Shown here in pieces: positions 45,276 to 55,077 of a stretch of 64,000 nucleotides of DNA. Made by a program: the position numbers and the translations under genes. A model generated the notes under the pieces. It made no database searches, was not told the DNA's origin, and saw only the letters and a program-made list of their open reading frames with translations. How positions within the stretch are numbered: the first letter of the stretch is position 1; every line of letters begins with the position of its first letter. The DNA comes from Prevotella sp. UBA5387 (GTDB taxonomy: Bacteria > Bacteroidota > Bacteroidia > Bacteroidales > Bacteroidaceae), in the NCBI GenBank assembly GCA_002407775.1, contig DHOP01000010.1, positions 13,789 through 77,788 of the forward strand. The letters run 5' to 3'.

Positions 45276-46514
45276 TTATTGCTGCTTCAAGAGCTTCTCC
45301 ATCTCAAGTGTGCGTGGGTCATTGGCTGCATAAACCAAATAGTAGCACTGGTAGAGAGGATATGCCCAGTTAGCTTTTTCGCGGTTAGGATCGAGCTCCT
45401 TAGCTCTCTCCAAGTGGCCCATAGCCTCAGTATAGAGTGCCTTCTGAGCTGCGCGATCATTATTGATGAGTGATGCTTTGGCATTGAGAGAGAAACCAAG
45501 ATAGGTCAAAACCACTGGATTGGTTCCATCAATAGCCACAGCCTTCTGAAACGCTGTAACGCACTCATCCCAGTTTGGGTTAGCAGCTGTAGAGTTGCGA
45601 TTCATCAATGTCTGGCCCTTCAAAGCCCAAGCTGTGAAGTTGTTAGGGTCACTGGCAAGCTTGGAAGTAATGATGGCATCCAGCTCTTTCTCCATCTTCA
45701 GTCCGCTGTACATATTGGCGAGAGTACCAAAAGCCATGTCATTGTTAGGCTCTTTATCATACAACGCCTTTACAGTCTCGGCATACGCCAATGAATCGGC
45801 ATGTGTCTTCAGACTACGCTGAGCAATGGCGAACTTGAAGTTCTGGGCATCCTTATGCATAGCACTATCCTGGAGGGCAATGTCAATGTATTTGTTTGCT
45901 CTGTCCAACTGCTGAGCTTGATTGGCAAACTGTGCAGTATAGTATGCTACCTGACCAATGAACTGCTTCTCCTGAGCCTTAGCTGAGCTAAAGATGGGGT
46001 TGTCGTCAGTGTCAAGAAATGTGCCCCAATACTTCAGGACACCCTCTTGATTGCCAGATTGAGCATAATAGTTACCAGCGGTTACCAACTGCATACGAGC
46101 ATTAGAGATAAGCGGTGTTAGCTTGTCGGTGTACTTTGGCTTCACCTTACCCTTTTCATTGGGCATGGCATCATACTTAATACACTCCAAACCAGCCATG
46201 GTAGCATTATATGCAGCCTGATACATTCCAACGGTATCATAAGGTGCTTCTTTTGACTTCATGAGCTGAGCCTGCATGTTCTGTGCGATAACAGCATTCT
46301 CCTTATCAAATTTTGATAGTGCGAGTTGTGTCAAATGCTCATAGGCACTAGCCTTCTCTTGTGCATTGACAAGCTGGTTAAGGTTTGTCTCTATCAACTG
46401 AGCTGCCTCAGCATAGGTATTGGCCTTGGTGATGGCTTTCAGCACGTCGCTGTCGCCGGCAAAAGCAGTCGATGTGCCAAGCACCATCATTACTGCCATC
46501 AATAATTTTTTCAT
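45276..46514 (-). CDS. Secreted TPR repeat protein, paralog
   Basis: 412-residue protein with a signal peptide (MKKLLMAVMMVLGTSTAFAG) and TPR-like helical repeats. It resembles the neighbouring 43929-45134 gene: both have a conserved central KYDAMP-EKGKVKPKY / DALPDKKGHVKLKY block and an array of helical pairs. It starts 72 bp downstream of gyrA but after the gyrA terminator, so it is separately transcribed; no TAnnTTTG box was found before it. Function unknown; a periplasmic scaffold role is likely. Confidence 0.78.
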   Translation of the reverse strand: MKKLLMAVMMVLGTSTAFAGDSDVLKAITKANTYAEAAQLIETNLNQLVNAQEKASAYEHLTQLALSKFDKENAVIAQNMQAQLMKSKEAPYDTVGMYQAAYNATMAGLECIKYDAMPNEKGKVKPKYTDKLTPLISNARMQLVTAGNYYAQSGNQEGVLKYWGTFLDTDDNPIFSSAKAQEKQFIGQVAYYTAQFANQAQQLDRANKYIDIALQDSAMHKDAQNFKFAIAQRSLKTHADSLAYAETVKALYDKEPNNDMAFGTLANMYSGLKMEKELDAIITSKLASDPNNFTAWALKGQTLMNRNSTAANPNWDECVTAFQKAVAIDGTNPVVLTYLGFSLNAKASLINNDRAAQKALYTEAMGHLERAKELDPNREKANWAYPLYQCYYLVYAANDPRTLEMEKLLKQQ

Positions 46515-46551
46515 AAGCTTATAAATTGGTTTAATTAGTATTCTAAAAATA

Positions 46552-46579
46552 CTCCTGTTGCCCAGACGAGCAACAGGAG
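46552..46579 (-). terminator. Terminator of gyrA
   Basis: On the minus strand CTCCTGTTGC pairs with GCAACAGGAG (plus arms 46552-46561 and 46570-46579) and is followed by TATTTTTAG. Confidence 0.82.
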
Positions 46580-46586
46580 CACGATG

Positions 46587-49226
46587 TTACTTCTCAAAGT
46601 CGATGATTTCATCAACATTAACAGACGAGGAAGAAGATTCTTCATTTTCGATCTCTTCCGGGGCTGTCATTGTCTCATTAAACTGTTTGTCGTTGTCCTG
46701 CATCTGTTGGCGGCTCTCCTCTTCAACTGTGGCTTCGAGTTCGGATGACATCACCTTGCAAACACTGGCGATGATATCATTCTTCTTGGCCAGATTGATG
46801 AGGCGCACGCCTTGCGTAGCACGTCCCATGATTCGCACGTCAGAGACTGTCAATCTTATGACGATACCACTCTTATTGATGATCATCAGGTCGTTCTCAT
46901 CAGTTACGTTCTTGATGGCAACGAGCTTTCCGGTCTTCTCAGTAATGGAAAGCGTCTTCACGCCCTTGCCTCCGCGGTTGGTCTTGCGATAGTCCTCTAC
47001 CTGAGAACGCTTGCCGTAACCTTCCTCACTGACAACCATAACGGTTTCATTCTCGGCATCGTTGACAACGATCATGCCTACTACGGCATCATCGCCTTCA
47101 TCGACACGCATACCACGCACACCGGTAGCAACGCGTCCCATGACACGTACGTCGGATTCATCGAACCTTACGGCACGGCCGTTACGGTTGGCGATAATCA
47201 GTTCGTTGTTGCCATTGGTCAAGCGAACATCAATCACCTCATCGCCTTCAACGATGTTAATAGCGATGACACCATTGGCACGAGGACGAGAATACTCCTT
47301 GAGGCTTGTCTTCTTGACTGTACCCAACTTAGTGGCGAATACCACATAGTGGCTGTTGACAAACTCCTCGTCATGCAATCCACGACCACGCAGACGCAAG
47401 GTAGCATTCACAGCGTCATCCGGCTCAATGTTGAGCAAGTTTTGTATGGCACGTCCCTTAGATGTCTTGTCACCTTCTGGGATATCGTATACGTGCAACC
47501 AGTAGCAGCGTCCCTTCTTTGTGAAGAATAGCATCGTCTGGTGTAGTGTGGCAGGATAGATATACTCCGTGAAGTCTTTCTCACGTGTATGTGCACCCTT
47601 CGAGCCTACTCCACCACGAGCCTGCTCGCGGAATTCGCTTAATGGAGTACGTTTGATGTAGCCTAAGTGACTCACCGTGATGACCACTGGAGCGTTTGGA
47701 TAGAAGTCTTCGGCATTGAATTCGTGCTCGTCAGGAATAATCTTTGTGCGACGCTCATCGCCGTACTTCTGCTTAACCTCCTGAAGTTCGTCCTTCATTA
47801 CCTGCTTGCACTTCTCAGGATCGTCGAGAATGCCCTGCAAATATTCTATTTGCTTCATCAGTTCATCAAACTCAGCATGCAATTGCTCCATGCGCAGACC
47901 AGTCAACTGGGACAGACGCATATCGACAATTGCCTTCGACTGAAGGTTGTCAAGTTCGAATCGTTTCTCCAAATTGGTCTGTGCCTCAGCCGGTGTCTTA
48001 CTTGCACGGATGATGTGTACCACCTCATCGATATTATCGCAAGCGATGATCAGGCCCTCAAGGATATGAGCACGTTCTTTGGCTTTGTTCAAATCAAACT
48101 CCGTACGACGGATAGTCACCTCCTGGCGATGGTCGATAAAGTAGCTGATGCACTCGCGGAGTGTCAACAACTTCGGACGAAGCAAGGAATGGTCTTTCTT
48201 ATTTGGCACAAGGGCAATGCAGTTCACTGAGAACGAGCTTTGCAGTGCCGTCATCTTATAAAGTTTGTTAAGTATAACGCGGGCGTTGGCATCCCTCTTC
48301 ACGTCAACCACGATACGCATGCCCTGACGGCCTGTTTCGTCGTTCACATTTGAGATACCCTCGATCTTCCCTTCCTTCACGAGCTCAGCGATATACTCAA
48401 TGAGCTGTTGCTTGTTGACTCCATAAGGAATCTCAGTCACAACAATCTTGTCATGAGTATCACCAGCTTCGATCTCAGCCTTAGCGCGCATGATAATTCG
48501 TCCACGGCCAGTCTCATAGGCATCTTTCACACCTTGTAGCCCGTAGATATATGCACCGGTTGGGAAATCAGGTGCAGGAATATATTGCATAAGGTCCTCA
48601 TTGTTGAGCTCAGGGTTGTCTATGAAAGCACAGCACCCATCAATTACCTCGCCAAGATTGTGTGTCGGCATATTTGTAGCCATACCGACAGCAATACCAT
48701 TGCCACCATTAACCAAAAGGTTAGGTATCTTCGTAGGCATCACAGCAGGCTCCTTCAACGTATCGTCGAAGTTGTTGGTCATATCGACTGTATCCTTTTC
48801 AAGGTCGTCCATGATGTGCTCGCCCATCTTAGAGAGGCGGCACTCGGTGTATCGCATGGCTGCAGGTGAGTCACCGTCAACGCTACCGAAGTTTCCTTGA
48901 CCATCAACGAGCTTGTAACGCATGTTCCATTCCTGGCCCATACGTACCAAAGCGCCGTACACTGAACTGTCTCCATGTGGGTGATACTTACCCAACACTT
49001 CTCCGACGATACGTGCACATTTCTTGAATGGTTTATCACTGGTATTACTCAACCCCAACATTCCGTAGAGGATACGACGGTGTACGGGCTTAAAACCGTC
49101 CCTAACATCAGGCAAAGCACGGGCTACAATCACCGACATTGAATAGTCGATGTAGGAAGACTTCATTTCTTCCTCGATGTTGATCCGCATAATTCTGTCC
49201 TGATCTATTGTCTTGTTTTCGTCCAT
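46587..49226 (-). CDS. gyrA: DNA gyrase subunit A
   Basis: 879-residue subunit of DNA gyrase that cuts and rejoins DNA to introduce negative supercoils. The winged-helix and tower core carries the catalytic Tyr126 in [10 protein letters not shown]; the C-terminal beta-pinwheel includes repeats such as [17 protein letters not shown] and the gyrase-box-like [10 protein letters not shown], followed by an acidic tail. The quinolone-resistance region reads [17 protein letters not shown], with Ser87 at the E. coli Ser83 position and Gly91 at the Asp87 position. The gene stands alone, with its own promoter and terminator. Confidence 0.97.
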   Translation of the reverse strand: MDENKTIDQDRIMRINIEEEMKSSYIDYSMSVIVARALPDVRDGFKPVHRRILYGMLGLSNTSDKPFKKCARIVGEVLGKYHPHGDSSVYGALVRMGQEWNMRYKLVDGQGNFGSVDGDSPAAMRYTECRLSKMGEHIMDDLEKDTVDMTNNFDDTLKEPAVMPTKIPNLLVNGGNGIAVGMATNMPTHNLGEVIDGCCAFIDNPELNNEDLMQYIPAPDFPTGAYIYGLQGVKDAYETGRGRIIMRAKAEIEAGDTHDKIVVTEIPYGVNKQQLIEYIAELVKEGKIEGISNVNDETGRQGMRIVVDVKRDANARVILNKLYKMTALQSSFSVNCIALVPNKKDHSLLRPKLLTLRECISYFIDHRQEVTIRRTEFDLNKAKERAHILEGLIIACDNIDEVVHIIRASKTPAEAQTNLEKRFELDNLQSKAIVDMRLSQLTGLRMEQLHAEFDELMKQIEYLQGILDDPEKCKQVMKDELQEVKQKYGDERRTKIIPDEHEFNAEDFYPNAPVVITVSHLGYIKRTPLSEFREQARGGVGSKGAHTREKDFTEYIYPATLHQTMLFFTKKGRCYWLHVYDIPEGDKTSKGRAIQNLLNIEPDDAVNATLRLRGRGLHDEEFVNSHYVVFATKLGTVKKTSLKEYSRPRANGVIAINIVEGDEVIDVRLTNGNNELIIANRNGRAVRFDESDVRVMGRVATGVRGMRVDEGDDAVVGMIVVNDAENETVMVVSEEGYGKRSQVEDYRKTNRGGKGVKTLSITEKTGKLVAIKNVTDENDLMIINKSGIVIRLTVSDVRIMGRATQGVRLINLAKKNDIIASVCKVMSSELEATVEEESRQQMQDNDKQFNETMTAPEEIENEESSSSSVNVDEIIDFEK

Positions 49227-49311
49227 TAATAATATGATGTTATTTTATTGAAAATTCCTTTTAATGCCGTTTTTTTGCGTTCTAAGGCGATTTAGGGTTG
49301 TTTTCGATGTG

Positions 49312-49342
49312 TAAAAGTACGAAGATTATTTGACATGACAAA
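49312..49342 (-). promoter_or_regulatory. Promoter of gyrA
   Basis: On the minus strand TTTG (plus 49339-49342), a 19-bp spacer and TACTTTTA (plus 49312-49319), one base off the TAnnTTTG consensus, lie 86 bp before the gyrA ATG. Confidence 0.55.
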
Positions 49343-49815
49343 CTTTTAAATCGAAAATAATCGACGCTAAGACGGCTTAAAATGCGCTCCTTCAAAATAA
49401 GTCAGTAATATAATGAAACAATTGGTTTACTAGGATTGGCAAACCGAAAAAAACAATGATCTTAACGCCTTAGATCAAGGGTCAATAATTAATATAGACT
49501 CATAGAAATGGTAAAAACACTATGGTGTCGTTATTCAAAGCGTTTAGTTGAGCAACAAATATATCAATTGACTAAAGAATGATTGTGATTCCTGTAATCT
49601 CTGGGATCTTTGAACTATCAACTGTCCCAAAACATCACTTTGCTTGGTTCTTGTAATATTGTAAAGAATAATCTTTCAAAACACTATGTGTACGTTGAAA
49701 AAAACGACTTTTTATAGTAGGTGAAAACAGACACAAACTTTGCGGTTAATGCACTAATCATTGACTGAATAACCACAAGATTGACAATGTTTTGCGATAG
49801 GTGCTTTAAGGCGTT
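49343..49815. other. Long AT-rich intergenic spacer
   Basis: About 470 bp between the gyrA promoter and palindrome copy D with no convincing reading frame, RNA gene, DnaA-box cluster or tandem repeat on either strand. Confidence 0.5.
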
Positions 49816-49922
49816 GCGATTGGTATCCTTTGGCAGTGCGTTTAGGCATTAAACGCACTGCGATTAGTATTCTTTCGCACTGCCATTAGTATCGAATCTC
49901 ACCGCCAAAGGATACCAATCCC
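49816..49922. repeat. REP-like intergenic palindrome, copy D
   Basis: Outer arms GCGATTGGTATCCTTTGGCA (from 49816) and GCCAAAGGATACCAATC (49904-49920) are near-perfect inverted repeats around GCGTTTAGGCATTAAACGC and a second GCGATTAGTAT. It lies 28 bp past the end of the DUF5686 gene and may act as its 3' end. Confidence 0.8.
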
Positions 49923-49949
49923 GAGTAGAGAAAAATTCGACGGTAAGTG

Positions 49950-52538
49950 TTAGAATGTCATACGAATCATGAATCTCACACCATGCTTGTTGGCAGTAGG
50001 CAAAGAAGTGTAGTTGCATCGGTGAACATACTCCACATGAAGTATCTTAAAGATATTGTGGATACCGGCCACCCACTCCACATAGGGTCTCTTTGGATCC
50101 ATAACATAAGCACCTTCCGGAAATTGCATCAATATGTTATTGCCAGCATTTTCAGCTAGATAAGGATTGTTCTTGTCAGTCAGGTTACCCCAAAGCATCT
50201 TCACTCCGATATATTCGCGCCACTTAAGCTTCTTCAACAAGGGAATACGATTCAAGATTTTTCCGTTCAAATCCCAACTGACATCAAGGCTTGCATAACG
50301 GTCATTCAGGAATTCCATATTATTGATGAGGTTAAACGTCTCATCCTGAATGATATAACTCAAGTTGGCTGCAGGCATGATGAGCAATGGATAAGGGACT
50401 CTATTCCACTGTGCTCCACCCTTGACATAGGCGTCAATCTTACCCCAGCTGTTCATCCAGAACCGCTTATAGACAGTGGCTTCGGTGAAATTGTAATTGT
50501 ATTGACCGCCAAGGAGGCCCTTAAAGCCCATGGTATGCTGTAGCGAAAATACTGGCGCATCGAGGTTTACCGGTAAACGTCGTTGCTTAGTATTGATGTA
50601 TGTGCGACCCGGAGCAAGCGTTAGTAGGAGGTTTAACTCTGTAGTACGCATCTTTCCATTATGCAACTGTTGGCCTAACAAAGTGCCTTCGGGGAAGCTA
50701 AAGGGCGCGCCATCGCTCAGCTTATGGAAGAATAGTCGACCAGCAGCTTCATTCTCCTCTGTCTTTAAACCAAAGGTTGTCTTTAGTCCCCATTCGGATT
50801 CCCATTCAAACTGTAGCTGCTGACTATTATAGAACATCATCTTGTCAACCTGTGCCCACTTGAATGCTGTGAACACATTATCCTTGTCCGTCTGCATGAA
50901 CTTGTCAGACGGAGACATAATGTCATAAGTTGACTTGAGCGTCAATGTGCGCTTCGGGAATTCACGAGGCAGATAATCCTTCTTGTTGAATGAATATGTC
51001 AGGTCGCCCTCATAATAATTCTTCTTGGATTGCCATCCGCGAGCTACGTACCCAGACATAAACCATTGCTTGTTGAAGTTGGCAGTAGTCTGAGCACTCA
51101 CGCGTGTGCGCCAACCATCAATAAAGTTTTTGGTCAGCATGGTGTTGATCGGTCCAATGTCTATCTTACTTGGATGATTCTCGTCACCTGTCTCAACGAA
51201 GTTTTCTACCAATGCCTTGGCTCCAAAGATAATATATTTAAAGCCCTTGACCTGCTCCAATCGATGAATGAAAATGTCCATAGAACTCTCGCCTTTGGTG
51301 AGTTCCACACTGCGATATTGATTCCAGAAAGCCTCGTCTCGCATCTGAGCATTAGCCTCACGACGCTCTGTGGCCTTGCCTTTAAACAGCTGATTAGGTA
51401 GCTCGTCAAAGGCATAGTCGGACAATCGAGTCGTTCTGATAACGAGAGCCTTGGCTAAAAATTTAGACAACTTCAACTCCACAATCATATCGTCCACACT
51501 CAACGCCCATTCTCCATTGGGAAGACGACGATATTCTTGCTTAACCTGAAGGTTCTCTACAAAGTTAACATCACTGCGTTTGGGTATGGTAAGATTGCAC
51601 CGTTTCACATGAAGCGATGAGTCTGCAAGGACAAATAGCTCCCCACGGAAACCGAAATCCTGTTGGTTATTGGGCAAGAATTCTAAGTGATAACACAGGT
51701 CGTGGTCAACATAGACAGTGTCTTGAATATAGTAACGGTAAAAAGAGATAGCATCCTTACCAATCGGTGAAGTGAAGGGATACTGAAGAAGGCGCACCTG
51801 ATCATCATAAATATCTACGTCGGTGAATACGTCCTTCATGATCGTTGTCAAAATGTCACCAGTCTGAAGAAGTTGATTGACACCAGTGGAACTCTGTCCT
51901 TGGATGATGTCCTTGGCGCTTTTGGGGTCTTTTCGATATACATGCTGGGTAACAGTTTCCTCTACACTGATAGGCAAAATGAGCTTGTTGTTATATGGCG
52001 ACAACTCTACTTGGTCAAGAAGCCACTTGTGTTTGCTGATAAGACCAGAGTCTACGTCTGCTTTGGTAATATCATTTATGGCAAGGGTAAGCTTCTGATA
52101 CTTCTGATATTGCAGGTAGTCATGGTTCTCCAAGTCTGTTTTCTGCTTGGCAGCAATGACCCTCTTCATCAGCTCCACAGCTGGATTGTCCTTACGACTG
52201 TACTTACCTCGGCGTGATTTCACCACGACTTCACTGAGTTGCTTGGTATCTGGGCTAAGCTTTGCATCCAGACGGGAAGGGGTGTTGGGTTTTATAGTCA
52301 CCGTCTTGGACTTATAGCCCACGGCGGAGAATGTCAGTTGCCATCCATCGTGGCGTTCGATCGAATATTCACCCATAGCATTTCCACTCACCGCAACATG
52401 ATGCCCCTTGTATGAAGCACTTGGATAGAGCAGCGTGTCACCGGTTTCAGCATCCGTGATGACACCGGAAATTTGGCCCCTGACACTTATCGCAAGCACC
52501 AGAAACAGCATTGTATAATATATCCTGAACCTATTCAT
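49950..52538 (-). CDS. DUF5686 outer membrane protein with CarboxypepD_reg-like domain
   Basis: 862-residue protein with a signal peptide (about 1-22), a CarboxypepD_reg-like domain (about 23-105, GQISGVITDAETGDTLLYPS) and a large DUF5686 region (about 120-862) that ends in an aromatic residue (IRMTF), typical of outer-membrane beta-barrels. Function unknown; the family is widespread in Bacteroidota. It is the last gene of the five-gene minus-strand operon, 36 bp after the HAD gene, which may mean it transports or displays the operon's product. Confidence 0.85.
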   Translation of the reverse strand: MNRFRIYYTMLFLVLAISVRGQISGVITDAETGDTLLYPSASYKGHHVAVSGNAMGEYSIERHDGWQLTFSAVGYKSKTVTIKPNTPSRLDAKLSPDTKQLSEVVVKSRRGKYSRKDNPAVELMKRVIAAKQKTDLENHDYLQYQKYQKLTLAINDITKADVDSGLISKHKWLLDQVELSPYNNKLILPISVEETVTQHVYRKDPKSAKDIIQGQSSTGVNQLLQTGDILTTIMKDVFTDVDIYDDQVRLLQYPFTSPIGKDAISFYRYYIQDTVYVDHDLCYHLEFLPNNQQDFGFRGELFVLADSSLHVKRCNLTIPKRSDVNFVENLQVKQEYRRLPNGEWALSVDDMIVELKLSKFLAKALVIRTTRLSDYAFDELPNQLFKGKATERREANAQMRDEAFWNQYRSVELTKGESSMDIFIHRLEQVKGFKYIIFGAKALVENFVETGDENHPSKIDIGPINTMLTKNFIDGWRTRVSAQTTANFNKQWFMSGYVARGWQSKKNYYEGDLTYSFNKKDYLPREFPKRTLTLKSTYDIMSPSDKFMQTDKDNVFTAFKWAQVDKMMFYNSQQLQFEWESEWGLKTTFGLKTEENEAAGRLFFHKLSDGAPFSFPEGTLLGQQLHNGKMRTTELNLLLTLAPGRTYINTKQRRLPVNLDAPVFSLQHTMGFKGLLGGQYNYNFTEATVYKRFWMNSWGKIDAYVKGGAQWNRVPYPLLIMPAANLSYIIQDETFNLINNMEFLNDRYASLDVSWDLNGKILNRIPLLKKLKWREYIGVKMLWGNLTDKNNPYLAENAGNNILMQFPEGAYVMDPKRPYVEWVAGIHNIFKILHVEYVHRCNYTSLPTANKHGVRFMIRMTF

Positions 52539-52574
52539 TCTCTCTGAAAAATATCGATTTATTTCGATTATTTG

Positions 52575-53273
52575 CTACAATAGTTGTGCCAAGTCTGTAA
52601 TGATCTTGTCTGGCACTGTCTCATCATATGTCTTATCTGTCCAGCCTTCTCCTTTGAACCATACAGCATGGCATCCTAATTTCTTAGCCGGTTCTATGTC
52701 TTTGTAGAAGCTATCGCCTACAACGCTTATCTCTTCGGGCCGCATACCCAACTTTTCTATGCCAAGTGAAAATATCTTTGGATCCGGCTTACGCAAGCCG
52801 ACAACCGATGATTCCACAACATCGGAAAAGAATTCTGTAAAGCCAAACTCCTCCAACACCACCTTCATGTTACCATAGAAATTACTAACGAGGACCATTG
52901 GATATTTCTTCTGAAGCTGTGCAAGCACGTCATGACTATGTGCAGTGATGGTCTTCACCTGACTGTAGAGGTCATCCAAAACAGCCTTATGCCCGTTCAT
53001 AAACTCTTGTTCGTCAGCATCCCATGCTTCATGAATACACAGATGCTCCATCTCCAACCTTATTTTTACGTCTAAGGTCTTATAAAAGGTGAAGTCAGGT
53101 CGTATGATCGGCTCACTGCCAAGTGTTCTTTCTGCATAGACATAGGCATCCCTAAACTGTTGTTCTGTTACGGGAATTTGCTGCCGTTGATATGCATGCC
53201 AAAGCATTTTACCCCAGTGACAGCCTGCGGTATCAAGCGTACCGCCAAAATCGAAGATATATCCCTTAATCAT
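52575..53273 (-). CDS. HAD family hydrolase
   Basis: 232-residue haloacid-dehalogenase-type phosphatase. Motif I is FDFGGTLDTAG with the first Asp as predicted nucleophile; motif II is VLVSNFYGN; motif III Lys is in LRKPDPKIF and motif IV is VVGDSFYKDIEPAKKLG. The helical cap between motif I and II is of the C1 type. It starts 3 bp after the CDP-alcohol transferase gene, so the two are tightly coupled; it probably removes a phosphate from that enzyme's product. Substrate unknown. Confidence 0.88.
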   Translation of the reverse strand: MIKGYIFDFGGTLDTAGCHWGKMLWHAYQRQQIPVTEQQFRDAYVYAERTLGSEPIIRPDFTFYKTLDVKIRLEMEHLCIHEAWDADEQEFMNGHKAVLDDLYSQVKTITAHSHDVLAQLQKKYPMVLVSNFYGNMKVVLEEFGFTEFFSDVVESSVVGLRKPDPKIFSLGIEKLGMRPEEISVVGDSFYKDIEPAKKLGCHAVWFKGEGWTDKTYDETVPDKIITDLAQLL

Positions 53274-53276
53274 AAA

Positions 53277-54218
53277 CTAAAGTTTTGAGAGTGCTACAGT
53301 CAACTCAGAGCTGAGTGACTCATGCTGTTTGTGCATATAAATATACAGGAAGTTGAGGGCGACAATCTCAAAGAGAAAGTATACCCACGGGCAGTTGAGC
53401 AGGCAAGTAACATACAATACGATTGCCCTAGTGTTGAAAGTGAGGATGTTTGCGTATGGCATCAATGGACGACTACCTTTCAAGAGTTTCTGACGCACAT
53501 CCTCAAGATCCTGTTCTCCATGTTGATTGACACTTTTTTTCCATAATACAAAAAACTTCTGAAACCTCGGAGTGCGTGTCTCTTGCTTCTTGCAGTAGTT
53601 GCCATATGTCTTGTAAAACATACGGGCAATTATCTTGTTCTTGGGCGTGCTCTCATAAATGGCATATTGTTGTGCCGAATTATCAAGTTCCGACCCCTCC
53701 TTTCCCTTAAGGAAATAAAGATGAATTTGTCTGTAATAATCGGCCAACATGCTTTGTGGAGTGTGGCTCAAAATACCTGCAATCGCCGCTAAACACCAGA
53801 TGCCAATACCCCATTTGATTTCTGTTCCAGGAATGAGCTGACCTTGCATTCGTAAGCAAAGGGCAGCGTAAATCGCAATAAACCAGATATCACCTGAAGC
53901 TCCATCCAGCACCCTTCCTATCAATGTCTTCTTACCAGTGAGACGGGCCATCTGACCGTCAGTAGAGTCACAGAAGTCGGCCAGCATCAAGAGAACTACA
54001 CCCATGATGTTATGCGTGAGGTCAGGATAGTAAAACATCCAGCCCGCACCTATACCAAGAAAGATGGAAAGCACAGTGATTACATTGGGATGTACGCCCA
54101 ACTTGTTCCACAACAAAGCGAAAACAAGTCCGATTGGCCTATTGAAATGCACATCCAGCCACTCTTCTGTATCGCTGGATTTAAAGGAAGCGTGAAGTAA
54201 TTCTTTGAAAGTTGCCAT
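53277..54218 (-). CDS. CDP-alcohol phosphatidyltransferase family protein
   Basis: 313-residue integral membrane enzyme. The full signature D-x2-D-G-x2-A-R-x8-G-x3-D-x3-D is present in CDSTDGQMARLTGKKTLIGR and the following VLDGASGD, in a protein with about six hydrophobic helices. It moves a phospho-alcohol from a CDP-activated donor onto an acceptor alcohol. The start at 54218 (MATFKELLHASF) is preferred to 54248, which would overlap the previous gene. An N-terminal soluble part of about 50 residues and a charged central insert (about residues 170-215) are longer than in PgsA or PssA. Donor and acceptor unknown. Confidence 0.88.
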   Translation of the reverse strand: MATFKELLHASFKSSDTEEWLDVHFNRPIGLVFALLWNKLGVHPNVITVLSIFLGIGAGWMFYYPDLTHNIMGVVLLMLADFCDSTDGQMARLTGKKTLIGRVLDGASGDIWFIAIYAALCLRMQGQLIPGTEIKWGIGIWCLAAIAGILSHTPQSMLADYYRQIHLYFLKGKEGSELDNSAQQYAIYESTPKNKIIARMFYKTYGNYCKKQETRTPRFQKFFVLWKKSVNQHGEQDLEDVRQKLLKGSRPLMPYANILTFNTRAIVLYVTCLLNCPWVYFLFEIVALNFLYIYMHKQHESLSSELTVALSKL

Positions 54219-54231
54219 AATTTTTTCGTTT

Positions 54232-55077
54232 TTATTTCTCCCCCACATTATAGAATTTGGATGCTATTGAAGCAACTGCCAACTGTGCAATTGCCTCAGC
54301 GGCCTCATCCCTACAACGCGAGAAGCTTGGCCAATCGTTGAAATCAATGATATAAAAGCGGCCGTCTTTTCCCACAACAGCGTCTCCACCATAGACGGAA
54401 ACACCCGTAATCTCTGCCAGACGTGTCACCTCCCGATGAAGTGCAGCACTATCGAAGGCATAATGATGTGCTCTTCCGTTACGCAGTTCGTCCCCGAATT
54501 TGGAGATACCATCGTCTGAAGGGTAGTAATATTGGAACATCGTCGATCCCACAGCATAGAACTTAATGAGATCGCCGGGTACATGGGCACTCACCACCAT
54601 ATCGCTAATGCCACGACTTCTGAAGTCATTCTCAGCATCAAGTAGGGCTGCTTTGTCCTCGCAATAAACCACATCGGCCTTGCTTTGTGCAGCGGCATCG
54701 CCACGCTTTAACCAGTAACCGTGTTCCTCCTTCGTAGGTGGCATGGGCACATTGTTTGTTCGCATCAACTTGTCGAGTACTGATCTCTGACAGTTTTTCA
54801 CTCCAGTAGTGGCATTGATGACATGCCTTCCTGACTGCTCAAGACGCGTCAATGCCTTCAAGGTCTGCTTTGACCGAGCCATAGTCAGGATACATTCCGC
54901 ATCAACAGGACGATGGACAAGCTCTGACTCGTCAATCATCGGAATGTCTGTCTTAAGGCCAGTCAGGGCTTTAACTCTTTTGCAGGCAGCCATTAGTATA
55001 AGTCTGTCATGTTCGACAGAATTGGGTGAGAAGCGGTTATCGCGCCTCACTGCTAAGAATTTTAATGTATTACTCAC
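54232..55077 (-). CDS. ATP-grasp-like protein in a phospho-headgroup operon
   Basis: 281-residue cytoplasmic protein with the features of an ATP-grasp fold. The C-terminal GGDAVVGKDGRFYIIDFNDW segment has the D..N pattern of the Mg-binding end, and VKNCQRSVLDKLMRTNNVPM resembles the central linker before the ATP-binding subdomain. The closing IDFNDWPSFSRCRDE resembles ITPK-type inositol phosphate kinases, seen by eye only. Its start overlaps the nucleotidyltransferase stop by 4 bp, indicating translational coupling. It could be a kinase or a ligase adding an amino acid or peptide; neither is proven. Confidence 0.68.
   Translation of the reverse strand: MSNTLKFLAVRRDNRFSPNSVEHDRLILMAACKRVKALTGLKTDIPMIDESELVHRPVDAECILTMARSKQTLKALTRLEQSGRHVINATTGVKNCQRSVLDKLMRTNNVPMPPTKEEHGYWLKRGDAAAQSKADVVYCEDKAALLDAENDFRSRGISDMVVSAHVPGDLIKFYAVGSTMFQYYYPSDDGISKFGDELRNGRAHHYAFDSAALHREVTRLAEITGVSVYGGDAVVGKDGRFYIIDFNDWPSFSRCRDEAAEAIAQLAVASIASKFYNVGEK

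Noticed and set aside
48960..48971. GyrA Gly at the E. coli Asp87 position as quinolone resistance
   Set aside because: That position varies among Bacteroidota (Bacteroides has Phe), and the key Ser is kept, so it is probably a lineage trait.
49227..49949. Possible replication origin in the long gap beside gyrA
   Set aside because: No cluster of DnaA boxes and no dnaA or dnaN genes; only the gyrA promoter and a palindrome copy are visible.
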